The position numbers and the translations under genes were made by a program. Positions 20,784 to 33,379 of a stretch of DNA of 64,000 bases are shown in pieces (position 1 is the first letter of the stretch; each line of letters opens with the position of its first letter). Under the pieces are notes generated by a model that was given only the letters and a program-made list of their open reading frames with translations, made no database searches and was not told the origin of the DNA. Origin of the DNA: Tetradesmus obliquus (Eukaryota > Chlorophyta > Chlorophyceae > Sphaeropleales > Scenedesmaceae); NCBI GenBank assembly GCA_030272155.1, contig CP126198.1:434001-498000 (forward strand). The letters are read 5' to 3'.

Positions 20784-22361
20784 ATGCTCAAGCACCAGCA
20801 ACAGTGCAAGAGACAGCAGGAGGATGTGTACAGCCTGTTGGTGCAGGTGGAGAAGCTGCAGGTTGCCCTGCGACACGTAACTGCTGAAAGGTAAGTTCAA
20901 GGAGACAACTGCACATGCAGCTACCCTGTGGATCTGCCTCACTAGGCAGACGATACTGACACCAGCTGTTCGTGATGTCGCCTGCCAGGGATGCACTAGC
21001 TGCTCAGCTGCTGGACAGCAGCGAAACACAGCAGGAGTGCCTGCAGGCGCTGCTGGACGGAAGGGAGCAGCTGCTGCACTTCCAGGTGAAACACCTATCA
21101 TGCATTAGATACCTCAAACAGAATCCTGCAAGCATGGCTTGTGTTGGACATGTCTCGCAGCAGTCCATGGTGCTGGCACCAAATGCCGACGCATCTGAAC
21201 TGCAAATGACTGGTCAGCAACTGCATACTGTGGCAGTCAGCCAGGAGGCAATCAAACATGCATCACATGCATTTCTGAATGCAAGTTCAATCCTAGCATG
21301 GTGAAGAACCACTGACAGCTGGCCTGCACATGTTCCCCTTGTTTGTTGCGCATCTGCAGACTGATTTGCTACTTGTGCGGGACAACAATGAACAGCTGCT
21401 GCACGACAACAAGCGGTGAGCATGAAAGCAAGGCAGTCAAGAACAATGGCAGTGTATCACCATGCAAGTGACTGCAGCAGGCTAGCAGCATTGTAGTGCC
21501 GCTGGCTGCCGACAGTTGACATGCTCGGGTCCATGCTGCTGCTGGTCTGTGTTTCTGCCTTCTGGTCATGCGCCAATTGCTCTGCTGCAGGCTGCAGGAA
21601 CATGTGAAGCAGCTGCAGCAGCAGCTGGAGCAGTCAGAGAGTGCACAACGGCAGCTGGAGCAGCAGCAGCTGCAGTGGTCCCGGCAAGGTGCAGCACTTG
21701 GCTTATTGCCTGCTGGCCTGCAGCTGCTGGCGCCGCCTTCCCTGCTTGACTCTAGCAGCGTTAGTGATGCAGATGGCAGCAGTAGCAGGGCAGACACGCC
21801 CAGTACCAATGCCAGCTGGGAGCCAGCGATTACACAACAGCAAGACCAACAACACAAGCCCCCGTTATTGCGCAAGCTGCAGCAGCAGCTGCAGGAGCTG
21901 CACCTGCAGCAGCAGCAGCTACCTCTCAGTGGCCCGGGGCATGCAGTGCAAGACAAGCAGCCACTAGCACAGCAGCCTCCCGCACTGCCCTCGCAACAGC
22001 AGCAGCCAGCACATGCAACAGCAGGTAGCCCTGAAATAACGGCTGGTACGCAGCAATGCAACCTGCAGGCGCCAACAGCAGCAGCAGCAGGAGCTGGCAT
22101 GAGCATGCAACTCGCTGCATCTTCTGCGGACACTCAGCAAGCTGCATCAACAGCAGCAGCAGCAGCAGCAGCAGTAACTCCGTCTCCTGGTGGATGTGTG
22201 GTGTGCCTGACACAGCAAGACTTGGACTACATCTTGCTTGAGGTGCAGCAGCTGCAGCAGCGCCTGGCGGCTGTGGCTGCCGCCAGCCTGGGTGCAATGC
22301 CACAGCAGCAGCAGCAGCAGCATGCGCCCACAACTGGCATGCAACACTGGCAAGGTCCACC

Positions 22362-22397
<36 letters not shown>

Positions 22398-23619
22398 CGC
22401 GCCCACAACTGGCATGCAACACTGGCAAGGTCCACCGCAGCAGCAGCAGCAGCAGCAGCATGCACCCACCACTGGCATGCAACACTGGCAAGGCCCAGCG
22501 CAGCAGCAGCAGCAGCAGCAGCAACACCAGCAGCAGCACAATTATTTGCATGCAGCGGAGCAGCCGAGTCTCTGCAGCAGCTCACCATGCAGTGTACAGG
22601 CGGCAGACCTCAGGCACGGACATACTCAGCAGCAGCAGCAGCAGCACTATCCGCTGCAGCCGCCTCCTGAGGCTGCAGAAGATGCAGAAGATGCAGCACA
22701 CGTGACAGTTGCCTGCACGGCTCGCGGTGGTGCATTGCAGCGTAATGTGATGTCAGGGAGCAGCCAGCCGGCAGGTGGCACCATTGAAGGAGCTGCGCAG
22801 CCCCTGGAGCAGCGCCAAGTGCGGCGGCAGCAGCAGCAGCAGCAGCATCCATGGCAGCAGCAGCTGGGTGGTGTGCAAGTCGAGCAGTCGACTTCAAGCA
22901 GCCGGCCTCGTTGGAACTACCAGCGGCAGCAGCAGATACAGCAGCAGCAGCAGCAAATGCAGCTGCAGCAGCGTGTGCCACCGCAGCAGCAGGTGCACCA
23001 GCAGCGCCACTCTGCTGTAAGGCTGAGAGGGCAGCAGGTACAGCAGCAGCAGCAGCAGCAACATGCGTTGGCGTCAGCGCTGCCAGTAGGTGACTATCAC
23101 AGCAGGGCAGCAGCAGCACCAGCACCAGCAGCAGCAGCAGAGCCTGCGGCCACTGCAGCAGCTGCCCCAGCAGGAGGTGCCAGCTGGAGCAGCAATGCTG
23201 CAACTGCCTGTTCCAGCAGTGCTGAATTACTTGCATCCATACCAGCGGCACCCAGCTGGAAGAACGGTGCAGCTGTTGGTACTGCTGCTGCTGCTGCTGC
23301 CGAGGCAGCACATAGCAGTGCTGCTGGGTCTGCTCCTTGCGCAGCATTGCTTCAGCAGCAAGGCAGCAGCAGGCACCTGGCATCACCACAAGCAGCAGGA
23401 GCAGCAGCAGCGCAGGCTGGAGTGGCAATGGCATCTCAGGCCGCTGCAGTCAGCTTCAGTGGCAGCTGGGTCCCTGGAAGCAGCAGGAGCAGCAGCATGT
23501 TGCATGGCAGAGGCCACAGCGCTGGCAGCAGTCGCGACTGCCTGGCAAGAGATGTGCGGTACATGCAGCCTGTTAGAGCGCGTGGCCCAAGGCTGGTTCA
23601 CACGCATGTAGGCCTTTAG
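20784..23619 (+). CDS. Gln/Ala-rich protein with N-terminal coiled coil, function unknown
   Basis: Exons are 20784-20890, 20989-21085, 21360-21415 and 21591-23619. Phases agree and predict 762 residues. Residues ~10-130 form a continuous coiled coil with heptad leucines (LLVQVEKLQVAL, LLLVRDNNEQLLHDNKRL, VKQLQQQLEQ). The rest is low-complexity Gln, Ala and Ser. It includes a peptide, HAPTTGMQHWQGP, repeated three times between polyglutamine tracts (22320-22515). No catalytic domain, membrane segment or signal peptide is visible. It is divergent with the antiporter gene. Unlike that neighbour, its exon edges are not duplicated. A scaffold role is possible, but no family was recognised. Confidence 0.75.
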
Positions 23620-24420
23620 CGCCTGACTGACCAGATCTGCAGCTTGCACGGCCATTTTGGTAGGATTTTGCTGATCATCAGTGCTGCATGGTGTTGGTTG
23701 CACCGTGCAACGTGCGAGTGACGGGCGCGTCACCCCTGACCTGAACTTTTGAAGAGCATGGCATCCTGCCTGTGTGCTGTCAGGCTTGTGCTACTCGCAC
23801 CGTTATGCGGTGTTGTGCTTTGTTCCGTGGCTGTTGCAGGTCGCCCGCAGCACTTGAGCTTGCATCCTGAGCTCAACTTGATGGTCAGGGAATGTGCAAC
23901 TGTAACCAAGGTATTGGTGACACCCAGCGGAGACGCTCTGTACGAGTCCAAAGTAGTGTTGCCTAAACATAAGAACGTTTGACGCAAAATACAGCGCACT
24001 CGGCCGCTGGACCAAAGCGTGGTGGCATGTGGGTAGCCACTGCATGGTAGCTACCCCATAGGGCACCGAAACCATCAAACACCTTGAGGCACCTGCCGCA
24101 AGCTGACAATTGACTGATGCGTACACTTACGTGATGAGTAAATCGACCCGCTCGTGTAGTACCGTGCAGATCTGTAGAATTTGTGAACTGGCTCGTACGA
24201 CACGGCACAGCAGCTACGCTGGTGCCTCTTCTGCTACTTCAAGTCCGTGAATATTGATCGTAGAACGCGTCTCGTCCGAAAAGCACCGGCAGTTGCTGGC
24301 AGCACCGTTGCACGAGCAGTGCTACAGGACAGGCACACAGGCTACTGGGTGAGACACCCGCTTGGAATGCATAGCTGTACCAGCTTTCCTTTGAACGTAA
24401 AAGTACAGCCCTAGCTACAC
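23620..24420. other. Intergenic region with a possible small secreted ORF
   Basis: This is the 3' flank of the coiled-coil gene. TGTAA, the usual chlorophyte poly(A) signal, occurs near 23899. A 77-codon plus-strand frame (23749-23982) begins with a plausible signal peptide (LVLLAPLCGVVLCSVAVAG), but it lacks homology I can name and may be chance. Confidence 0.35.
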
Positions 24421-27400
24421 ATGCAGACCAGAGTGGGCCCAGGTTATGCTGCAGTGTTGCTGCTGCTGACTGTCTGCTGCAGCGCTGTACAACATGCAGC
24501 AGCAGCAGGCAAACCACCGGTGGCCAGCTCTACTACTAGCCAATCACCAACGCCAGGACAGTTAGCAGCAAAAGGGTCACCACAAACTGAGGCACAGCAA
24601 CAGGAAGTTGCAGCAGCTGCAGCAGCAGCTACTGGGCCGCTCAGCAACAGCAGCAATGCCTTGCAGGAGATTCCTGCTGCGGCAGCACCAGAGCAGGCCA
24701 ACACAGCAGGCAGATGCAGCTACCGCCAAGAGCCTGCAACAGGAGCGAAGTTCACATGCTTCTTGGAAGTCTACGGCTATGGTGATCGTGATCCAGGTAC
24801 GAGTTGTCTTGCAGCCATGCTGATGAGGATGGTTGTGGGCATGATGAATCTGGTGTCTTCCACCGATCTGCAGATCTGGTGTGTGCCGTGTAATTCTTGC
24901 CGGCCGCAACAGCTTGCAGTGGCAGCGCTGCTGGAGGCTCCTTACGGTCACGGCAGCTTCGTTTTGTCGACTTGCGCGTTTTTGGTACAAGCAGGGCTGG
25001 CAAGTGTTGGCTGTGCCTTGTGCTGCGCCTGCAGGTGTGAGGTCCCTGTACCTGAACTGCAGCTCACCCACTCACCCAGGCAGCAAGCTACCAATTGGAG
25101 TCCCACTTGCTAGCAGCAGCCAGGCTATTATGAAGGCCTCTATTGCAGCAGATATCGCACAGCAGCTGGCAATGCATTCTACAGGTGTAAGCTTTAACCC
25201 AAATGCAGCGATCCCCTGTCAACGTGAGGCAGGGCAGTTGCAGGATGAGGGCCGGGTAGGTGTGATTGGTGCCTTGCTGTACTTCTGCACTGGCAGTGTG
25301 CACTTTGTACAGCCGGTCATCCAAGGGGTATGGCTGCCAGCCAAGTCCGGCAACAGGATAGACACAGCAGTAATCTACATTGGTGGTGATGCGGATGTGA
25401 CGATGACGGAGGCGCGGGTCACTGCAAATAACGCAAGCACTGCTATAGCTGTGGATGGCAGTGCCCGGCTGATTGTGGAGAGCTCAACATTCACGCAGAA
25501 CATGGGTGATCCTGGCGCGGCGATATTCAGCCAAGGCAGCACCGTGTTAAACATCACCAACTCATCATTCACGGACAACTACAGCCGAGATTACGGCGGC
25601 GCGCTGGCGCTGCTGCTGTGCTCGCACGCCACAGTCAGCAGCAGCAGCTTTGACAACAACAGTGCTGAGATGTCCGGCGGTGCGGTGCTTGCAGAAGGTG
25701 ATGTGACAGTGCTGCTGCGGGATTCCACATTGCAGGGTAACTCTGCAGTGAGTGGTGGGGCAATCATGTGTACTGGTGCCGAGCTGCGGCTGGAGCGCAC
25801 CAACATAACTGACAATGCAGCAGTTGGGCCGCAAGGTTCGGGTGGGGGCCTGTTCTTAACAGAAGGTGCTGCTTTGGAGCTCTCGCAGGCCGTCGTTTCA
25901 AATAACACGGCACAGCAGGGCGGCGGCGCCTTTGTAGCCGCAAGCGTTGCGTTCAATGCAGCAGAGCTGACAAGCAGCGTGGTGCGCAATGTTGCAACAG
26001 TGGCGGACGATAACCTCTCCACCAACCCGACGTTGCTGGAAGTGCTGGGCAGCCGATACATCAGCAGGTTTGTGGCAGGTTCAGATGAGGATGCTGGGCT
26101 GTTGAAAGTGCGGCTGCACCTAAGTGGACATAACGGCCTCATTCCTTGTGGCAATCAGCGCGTGGAAGCCTTTTGGCAAAGCTCACTGCCCGGTGCAGCA
26201 CCGAAAGACCGGCAGCTACCATCTGGTGACTGTGAGGCAGGCAGCGGCGCCGCAAATGCACTGCCTAAGGCGACAGCGCTGTTGCTGCGGAATGGCACAG
26301 TGGACTTTGCGCTGAGGTTCAGGCAGCCGCCAGGCAACCATACCATTGTGTTCCAGGTTGTGCTTGAGGGCGGCTGCCCGGTTGCCACGAATATTACTGT
26401 CAATGTGCGCGCCTGTGAGCCGGGGGAGCGAGAGGTGGGCGCTGACGATGTGTCGTCGTTGTCACATGCGCTGTTAGTAACATGTCATAAACATGTCAGC
26501 TGTGCGGGACCCAATCCCAGCTGCTGCACCGAGCATCATCATGCGTAAACTTTACCTAAATTAAAAATTTGTGCAGAAAGCTGCATGAACAGGAAGACTG
26601 CCTTCTGCATGTCAGGCGCACCTGGCGCGCATCCATTCTCGTACAACCAATGCAGAGCACTGCATGCCGCCAAGTGGCTAAGCCTGTGTGACAGGCATGT
26701 AATACCAGTCTGTGCTACAGCAGCACCTGTGTTGGTGCTGCAGACCCGCCCACTAGCACAGCGCTCTCCGCGAATCCACATAACAGTGCCACCTGTGCCC
26801 CCTGAAACCTGCGCCCCTGCAGGTGAAGGCTAGCGTGTGCGACCCCTGTGCCCCGCAGAGCTTCAGCTTTGTAGCGCTCAGCAGCAGCGGGGCCTGCGAG
26901 CACACATAGCGGTGTCACATACGTTCAAACCTGTGCATCCTCTGCCTCTGCAGGTGAAGGCTGGTGTGTGTGACCCATGCGCCCCTCAGAGCTTCAGCTT
27001 TGTGGCTCTCAACAGCAGCGGGGCCTGCACCGCATGCCCGGAGGGTGCGGAGTGCCCCGGTGCTGATGTGGTTGTGTCCAAGCCAGGCTGGTGGCAGTCG
27101 TCACTGGGCTCTGGCCAAATGCACAGGTGCGCACTTGTAACGCATTTGCACCCACGCACAATGGGCACAGCGCACTCACGTAGTTGCAGAGTCCAGTGCA
27201 TCACCTTCTCTGTTCCTTCCTCGGCAGTGTAACCTTGTTGCGGATGACAGCAGATAGCCCTGGCCCGGGCAGCAGTGCACACATCGGCATGCGAATGCTG
27301 CATGAAGGATGTGTGCGGTGCATGCAGCAGCAGCAGCAGCAGCAGCAGGTGCACGTACGTTGTGCAGGCAGCAGTGCTGTGCTGATAGCTTAGTATGGTG

Positions 27401-29443
27401 TGGCGGCACAGTGTGATGTGTCACATTCACAGGCTGCTTGGAGCCCAGGAGGTCCCTACAAACAACTGCTGGCTTTGCTGTATGGCATATCCGTTGTGCT
27501 AAAGTTTTGCAGCAAGGCTTCACATGCCGCACGCTTGCTTCCATGTGGCAGGATCATCAGTCGCCTGTGCCACCTCCGCTGGCCTGCTGCTGTGCTCCCT
27601 GCTGTCGCGCAGGTGCCCAAACCCCGAGGCATGCTCGCGCAACCGATCCGCATTCATCCAAGCCTGCGTGGCCAAGGACGCCTCACAATGCAGGGACAGC
27701 AGCTTCATCCCTGCTCAGTGTGCCCCTGCAGCAGCAGATGCGCCAGCAGGCTCTGCACAGCCATCTCCTTACACTGGCAGCCTCTGCGGCATGTGCAGCA
27801 CTGGCTATGGCTCTAGCAAGCCCTTTACATGCACCAAATGCATGCACAAGGGTGCAATGCTGGCAATATATGCAGTGGGTGCTGCAGGCTTGCTGTTGGC
27901 AATGAAGCTGATGTGTCACTTCACTCTGAAGGAGAGCCAGAAGCACGGACGCATCCTGGCTGAAAACGAAGGCCTGAAAGCACCCCAGGAACTTCCAGAG
28001 TTCACCACTACTAGCAGTTTCACTGCTGTTGCTGCTGCTGGTAGCAGTGTGGCAGGCGCAGCTGCCGCTGCCGCTGCGGCAGCAGCAGCAGCAGGCAGTC
28101 CTGCAGAAACAGCAAGTGTGCGTGCCACGCACCTGGTGCGGCACCTGGTGCTGCACTGTCAGTGGACGCTGCTGCTAGGCAGCATCCAGCTTGCAGAGGC
28201 ATGGCCAGGCAGCATTGCCTGGGCTATGCAAGTGCTTGCATGGATGTGGGCACCTGCTTCACCAGCAGCACTTGCTCCCGAATGCCTCAACACCTCTGGC
28301 AGCACTCCTGCAGCCATCCAAAAGATTGTCTTCTTCCTTGCAGTGCCTCTGGCCATGTTATTTGTCATGCTGGCGGTTGAGATGGTGTCGACGCGGTTAG
28401 GGTTTTCAGATGCAAAACAGGAGCACCTCGGGGACCGGCTACTTGCCACAAGCTTTATAGTGATGTTCTTCTTCCTGCCAACCATTGCCTCCACTGCTTT
28501 TAGCCTGTTTGCATGCATTGAGCTAGATAGGCCAGCTGGTGCTGTTGCAGTAGCACCTGGCTCCAGGCCTGCGGCGGTAGGGTGGTATTTTATGCACGAT
28601 TTGGATCAGGTGTGCTTGTCAACAGCAGGTGGATGGCACAGGAGGCTTGCCCTGGGTCTAGGCATTCCTCTAACAGTGCTGGTGGTTGCTGTGCCAGTAT
28701 CTATAGTGGCTGTGATGCTGCGGAACTGGCGGCGCCGCAGCGATGCAGCGTTCCTGCAGCATTACTACTTCCTGGTGCAGTACTACTCACCGACGTACTG
28801 CTGGTATGAAGCGGCTGTGATCTGCCAAACCCTAATGCTGGTGTTCCTTAGCGTGTTTGGGTACACCTTGGGGCCCTATAGGCAAGCCCTTGCGATGAAC
28901 ATCGTGATTTTGTCATCTGGCGTGCTGCTGCTGTTTCTGCAGCCGCTGCGGCATCGCGAGGCAAAAACTGTAGCTGTGTCCAGCATGGTCTGCCTGTTCC
29001 TCACTAGTTACACAGCCTTGACTTTTGCGCAGTTTGGTGTGGGGCTGTCAAGCAAGGAGTTGATTGCTGTGTACATGGGCCTGGTCGTGGTGGTTGTGAA
29101 TGCCGCATTCGTGGCGTCGGTGCTGTGGCAGCTGTGTCGTATGATCGACTGGAGGGGCGCATGGCAGCAGGCAGTATGGATCTGCAGGGCTGTTGCAGCG
29201 TGTGACCTGGCAGCAGCATGTGCTGAGCAAAAGCTGGCAGCAACTGCAAGTGCTGAGATGGCCGCAAGGGAGGCAGCATTGCACGCAGCAAGCATGACAG
29301 GCCGTGGCGATGCCAGTATCACTGTGTGTGAGTCCCCCATCAAGTTTGTGCAGCGGCAGGGTGATGTGCACCGCACACCGAGTGCGTCATGCAGTGACTT
29401 GCAGGCGAGCAGTGATCAGCAGCCGCAGCAGCAGCCCCTGTAG
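24421..29443 (+). CDS. Beta-helix, multi-pass membrane receptor-like protein
   Basis: Exons are 24421-24796, 25035-26434, 26954-27126 and 27613-29443. Phases agree and give 1,259 residues. A signal peptide (YAAVLLLLTVCCSAVQHAAA) precedes a large extracellular part. Residues ~290-440 carry Pmp-like parallel beta-helix repeats (GGALALLL, GGAVLAEGD, GGAIMCTGAE, GGGLFLTEG) with many N-glycosylation sequons. Then come Cys-rich modules (VCDPCAPQSF, CTACPEGAECPG, CPNPEACSRN, CGMCSTGYGSS), about eight membrane helices (residues ~800-1130) and a cytosolic tail. Large algal families share this layout, and a surface-sensing or channel role is inferred only. The first copy of exon 3 at 26823 ends in a stop, so the second copy is taken as functional. 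Confidence 0.8.
26823..27030 (+). repeat. Exon-edge duplication: acceptor side of exon 26954-27126, 2 copies
   Basis: Acceptor plus the codons for VCDPCAPQSFSFVAL occur at 26823 and 26954, 131 bp apart. The first copy runs into TAG after GACEHT. Confidence 0.85.
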
Positions 29444-32185
29444 AGCTGATCAGCTCTGAGCTGTTCATGAAACAGCTCTTTGCTCTCACCGAGCGTTATG
29501 CTGTGGCAGGAAACTTTGTACAGCATACTGTTTTCAACTGCATCGACAAGCATTGGTGGTGCTTTAGGCTCGCAAAACATTGCCTGTTCTCCCCCATGCC
29601 ACCAATGCTTGGTGGGGCTGGTTCCAGCAGCTGCCATCGTTGTAAGCTTGCACCGTACACGTAAGTGTTTCAACACTTGTAAAGTTACACGCAATCCAAA
29701 CTGGAGCAGATACAACAAATTTGAACATGCACGGTTACTTATGTGAATGTTAATGCCTGCAAAACACCTAAACCTGTTGTTGCAAGCCTGCCGCACCGCG
29801 CTGCGGTGCTGCTAGCAGCAGTATTGCTGACCTTGGCAACCAACGTGACGTGCAACCTATGTGACATAGGTAGCACTAAACAACACTCCTCGGAGGCGGC
29901 TGCATGCAGACAACACACAGCTATCGCCGTCGAATCCGCCCATCTCATGGGCTCATGCGGCATGATGCAAGCCTGTACAACCCAGTTTGAAACGCAAGCG
30001 CAGTGGCGCTGCACTGGACTCACAGCCACAAACCTGGCATGCTCTATTTGGCAGGTTGACGCCAAGGCACTGAGAGCAACTGTGACACTGCACCACACCG
30101 CCAACCACTCACAGAACCAAAATGCCTGCCAGCTGCGCACTTCTGTTGCTGGCGTTCTACTGGGAGGTGTTCAAACATCTGCACAACGTGCCATACGCCT
30201 GCTGCCAGACGTCATGTGACACACCACAAAACAGCAGCGTCCTTTTTGCTGCCGCTCCACGACTCACATCAGGCTTCAGCAAAATGCCTCCTCCGTACAC
30301 GCCCCACACGCCCTGCCCCAGAACTCACAGGGCATGCATTACGTAGATACACCAAAAACCAAACGAAAGCTCTTGAACCAGCACGTGATTTGCCCAGCTG
30401 TGCCAGGACTGCAGACGCGCCATGCATGCTACCCCGCCCACCCCTATTGCAGTGCCCCACACGGGGTTGGTCTCATCCCACAGTCGCTGAAAATGCAAGC
30501 AGGTGAGGCAGTGGTGTACTCAACATACTGAGCTCAAACACCCCAGGCATTTGTTCTGATGATGATAATGAACGACAGAGCTGCAGTACGCACTCTACAC
30601 TCATGTGTCTTCCCGGCAAGCAACCTACAGCAAGGTATCCCTGACAGGCCATGTTGAGAGCCCGAGAAAAGGAGAGCTCTCCAAGTTTTCAGGGACGCAA
30701 AAGCAGCGGCGCCAAGTCAAACTGCGGCCCAGGTGTCATAGGAAGGGCCACCTTCTCACCAACCAGGCTGAGATGCCCCTGTCCGTTAGTCAGGAATCAT
30801 GGACACACCATTGTACTGCAACCTGGCATGACAAACTGCTGTGATAGGCAAAAACGGCTGCCGCCACCACCGCTGCAACTGACTTGGCAAAACAGCTGTG
30901 CAGTGCATTGTCAGTGCAGTACTAACGCGTGAGGATCGCCGCAAAAAAAAGGAACGAGCGACCGAGGGCGCAAGCAGCCGCTCAGCAAGAATCTGAGGCC
31001 TGAGTCAGACTGAGCTTCAAGTGCACACACACTGGCAATGAAAGGGAAAGTGCAAGGCACAGGCCTGCCTTGCTGAAAGGGGCAAGTCACTGCCGACACT
31101 GGTAGCAAGGAATAGGCAAAAGATCGTCCATACAAGTTCCTGCCCGACACCCAATTGGGTTGGTCACCCACCAAGCATAACATCGTCATCTTGCTCAGTA
31201 CCTGCTGCGCAGGCAGCCATGACAAAAGCACAAACCTAGCGCGGCAATCCTTGACAGCCGCCTGCGCAGCACTCCTGCTTGTCAGGTTGCTTATCGCAAC
31301 CGGTCAGGTCGGGCAATTGCCCGCTTGCATTGACTGATCCAGTCCACCATCACACAAATGCGCGCAGGGTGACGCCATACAGCCCTCAAAACTGCAGCAA
31401 GAAGGCCTGCACCCCGGCAAGCCTGTGCCACCAAAGATTTGCGGCAACAGCAAGCAAAGTGATCATGAACATGTGCAGTATCTGGCTGCCAAAACAGCCT
31501 TTGCGGGCTGTTTCAGTGTAACCCTTCCTTCAACAGATGGTGCGTGATGCAGACGCTGTGTGTAGCATGCACAGCACACCCACTGCCAAAACACCAAAGT
31601 GCTGCATGTAGCAACCGCCCTGCCACCATGCCGCCAGCTTGAAGGCGCTGCCAAAGCATTGTTGACCATGATTGATCTCACTGTCAGTGCCTGGACAAGG
31701 CATAACATGATATGCAAACATTTTTTGCGCTGCCAACACTCCCGACTTCACGCAATGCAAACAATCCATACGTAAGCACTGCACGTGCTTTTTGCAGCAC
31801 GGTGGTGTGCGTAACCACGTGCGCAGCTGCAGCCGTATGTGTGTATGGGCCGCCAGCAATATCCAGCCACTCCTGCAAATGCGCAAAGCTGTAAAAGAAC
31901 AAATGCACAACAACTAATCCTGCAAGCAAAATTTGGCGATACACTAGATGCGTGCACCAGCCCTCCAACCGCCAAGGTGATGTAGGCAGTGTCACCTCAA
32001 CCCACACTGCACTCCAGCCCCGCGTCCCCAATAACGCTGCCGGCGCTACTCAGCGTGCACAGCAAGCGTTACTGATCATACCACCCCAGGCACTCACACT
32101 CCCAGTCAGTCACTATGCAGTACCAGATACTGCTGAACCCGCCATGCCTGGTGGCAAGCTCAGCGGCAGCATCAGCGGCCTGCGC
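29444..32185. other. Largely unassigned region between two convergent genes
   Basis: It starts with the 3' flank of the receptor-like gene, with TGTAA at 29641 and 29678. Minus-strand stretches with protein-like composition and plausible splice sites occur at 30171-30490, about 31390-31460 and 31790-31872. I could not assemble them into one gene. Confidence 0.4.
30171..30495 (-). CDS. Probable 3' exons of an unidentified membrane protein
   Basis: An acceptor (TTTTCAG) near 30490 opens a coherent frame beginning RLWDETNPVWGTAIGVGG and containing a hydrophobic stretch (ELSFGFWCIYVMHA). It ends on a consensus gtgagt donor near 30331. A short exon (about 30171-30200) fits in phase and gives the basic tail RMARCADV followed by TGA. 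Upstream exons probably lie between 30500 and 32000 but were not resolved. No family was recognised. Confidence 0.4.
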
Positions 32186-33348
32186 TCAGCGCCTGTGCAC
32201 CAGCCGCACCACCACGGCCGTGATGTCGTCCACCACGCCCTCCTCCTCGTGCAGCCAGCGCTGGTGCGCCTCGTCAACCAGCTGCAGGACAGAGGAGCAG
32301 CAGCAGGTCAGCAGCAGGTGTTTAGATACCAAACTTGAGCCACGCCTGTAATCCAAGCCCTGCGGTTGCAAATGTCAAGCACATCTGCCAGCACCTGCAT
32401 GCACTGCACCATCATGCAAGCTCAATGCCCCGCCTGCCGCCTGCTCAGCTCACCAGCCTGCAGCCGTCCTCGGGCGTGTCGCAGCTGGCCACCAGCTCCA
32501 CCGCCTCCTTGCTGGAGATGAACTCCCACACGCCGTCAGACGCCAGGATGAGCAGCTTGTCCGAGGGCGTCAGCTCCAGCTGCACGTGCTGCGGCTCAGA
32601 GCTCACGCCCACACTGCACCAAAACAGCCGCAGCACAGCAGCGTCAGCAGCCACTCCAATAACTGGGATGCAGCCGAATCAAACCTGTGGCTTGCCAATA
32701 CTGCCCGGCATACAGGGTGTGCTGTCAACACCACTGAGAATATCTTCAGCGCCAAGTTCAGGTTTCTGACTTTGGCGTGATCGCAAGTTTATCGTCAAAG
32801 TCCTGCAACTCACGTGTGTGCCAGCTGGTCTCCCAGGGCTCTGCTCATGGCCAGGCCTGGGATCCACGCGTACTGCAGCCAGACGCGGTAGGGGCCCATG
32901 GGCTGGCCCATCTCATCAACCAGCCTGCCAGCAGCAGCAGCAGCAGCAGGAGATACAGCAGTCAGCCTGCCAGGTCAGGTTGCCTATTGGGAGTGACAAG
33001 CACACAATCACAAAGAGGAGCAAGCATGCACCTGCCAGGGCAACAGGTCACCTGCAGCAAACACTAAGCGCCGTCGCCAATGAAGCCGCTCACAGCAGTT
33101 GCCACAACAACAACACCGCCTGCCATGCTCCCACAGCTGAGGCACATACATACATCACATCACCCTGCACTGCGCTCACCGCTCCACGCGGCCCTGCTGC
33201 TTTAGGATGCGCGCCTTCTCGTCGGGCAGCGTGGGCTTGTGGTCATGGCTCACGTCCACGGCCTCCCAGCCGCCGCGCTTGCCCTGGCGCCCCAGCACGA
33301 TGCGGCTGTCGCCCACCCACGCAGTCGTGAGCGTGGTGCCCTGTCAGA

Positions 33349-33379
<31 letters not shown>

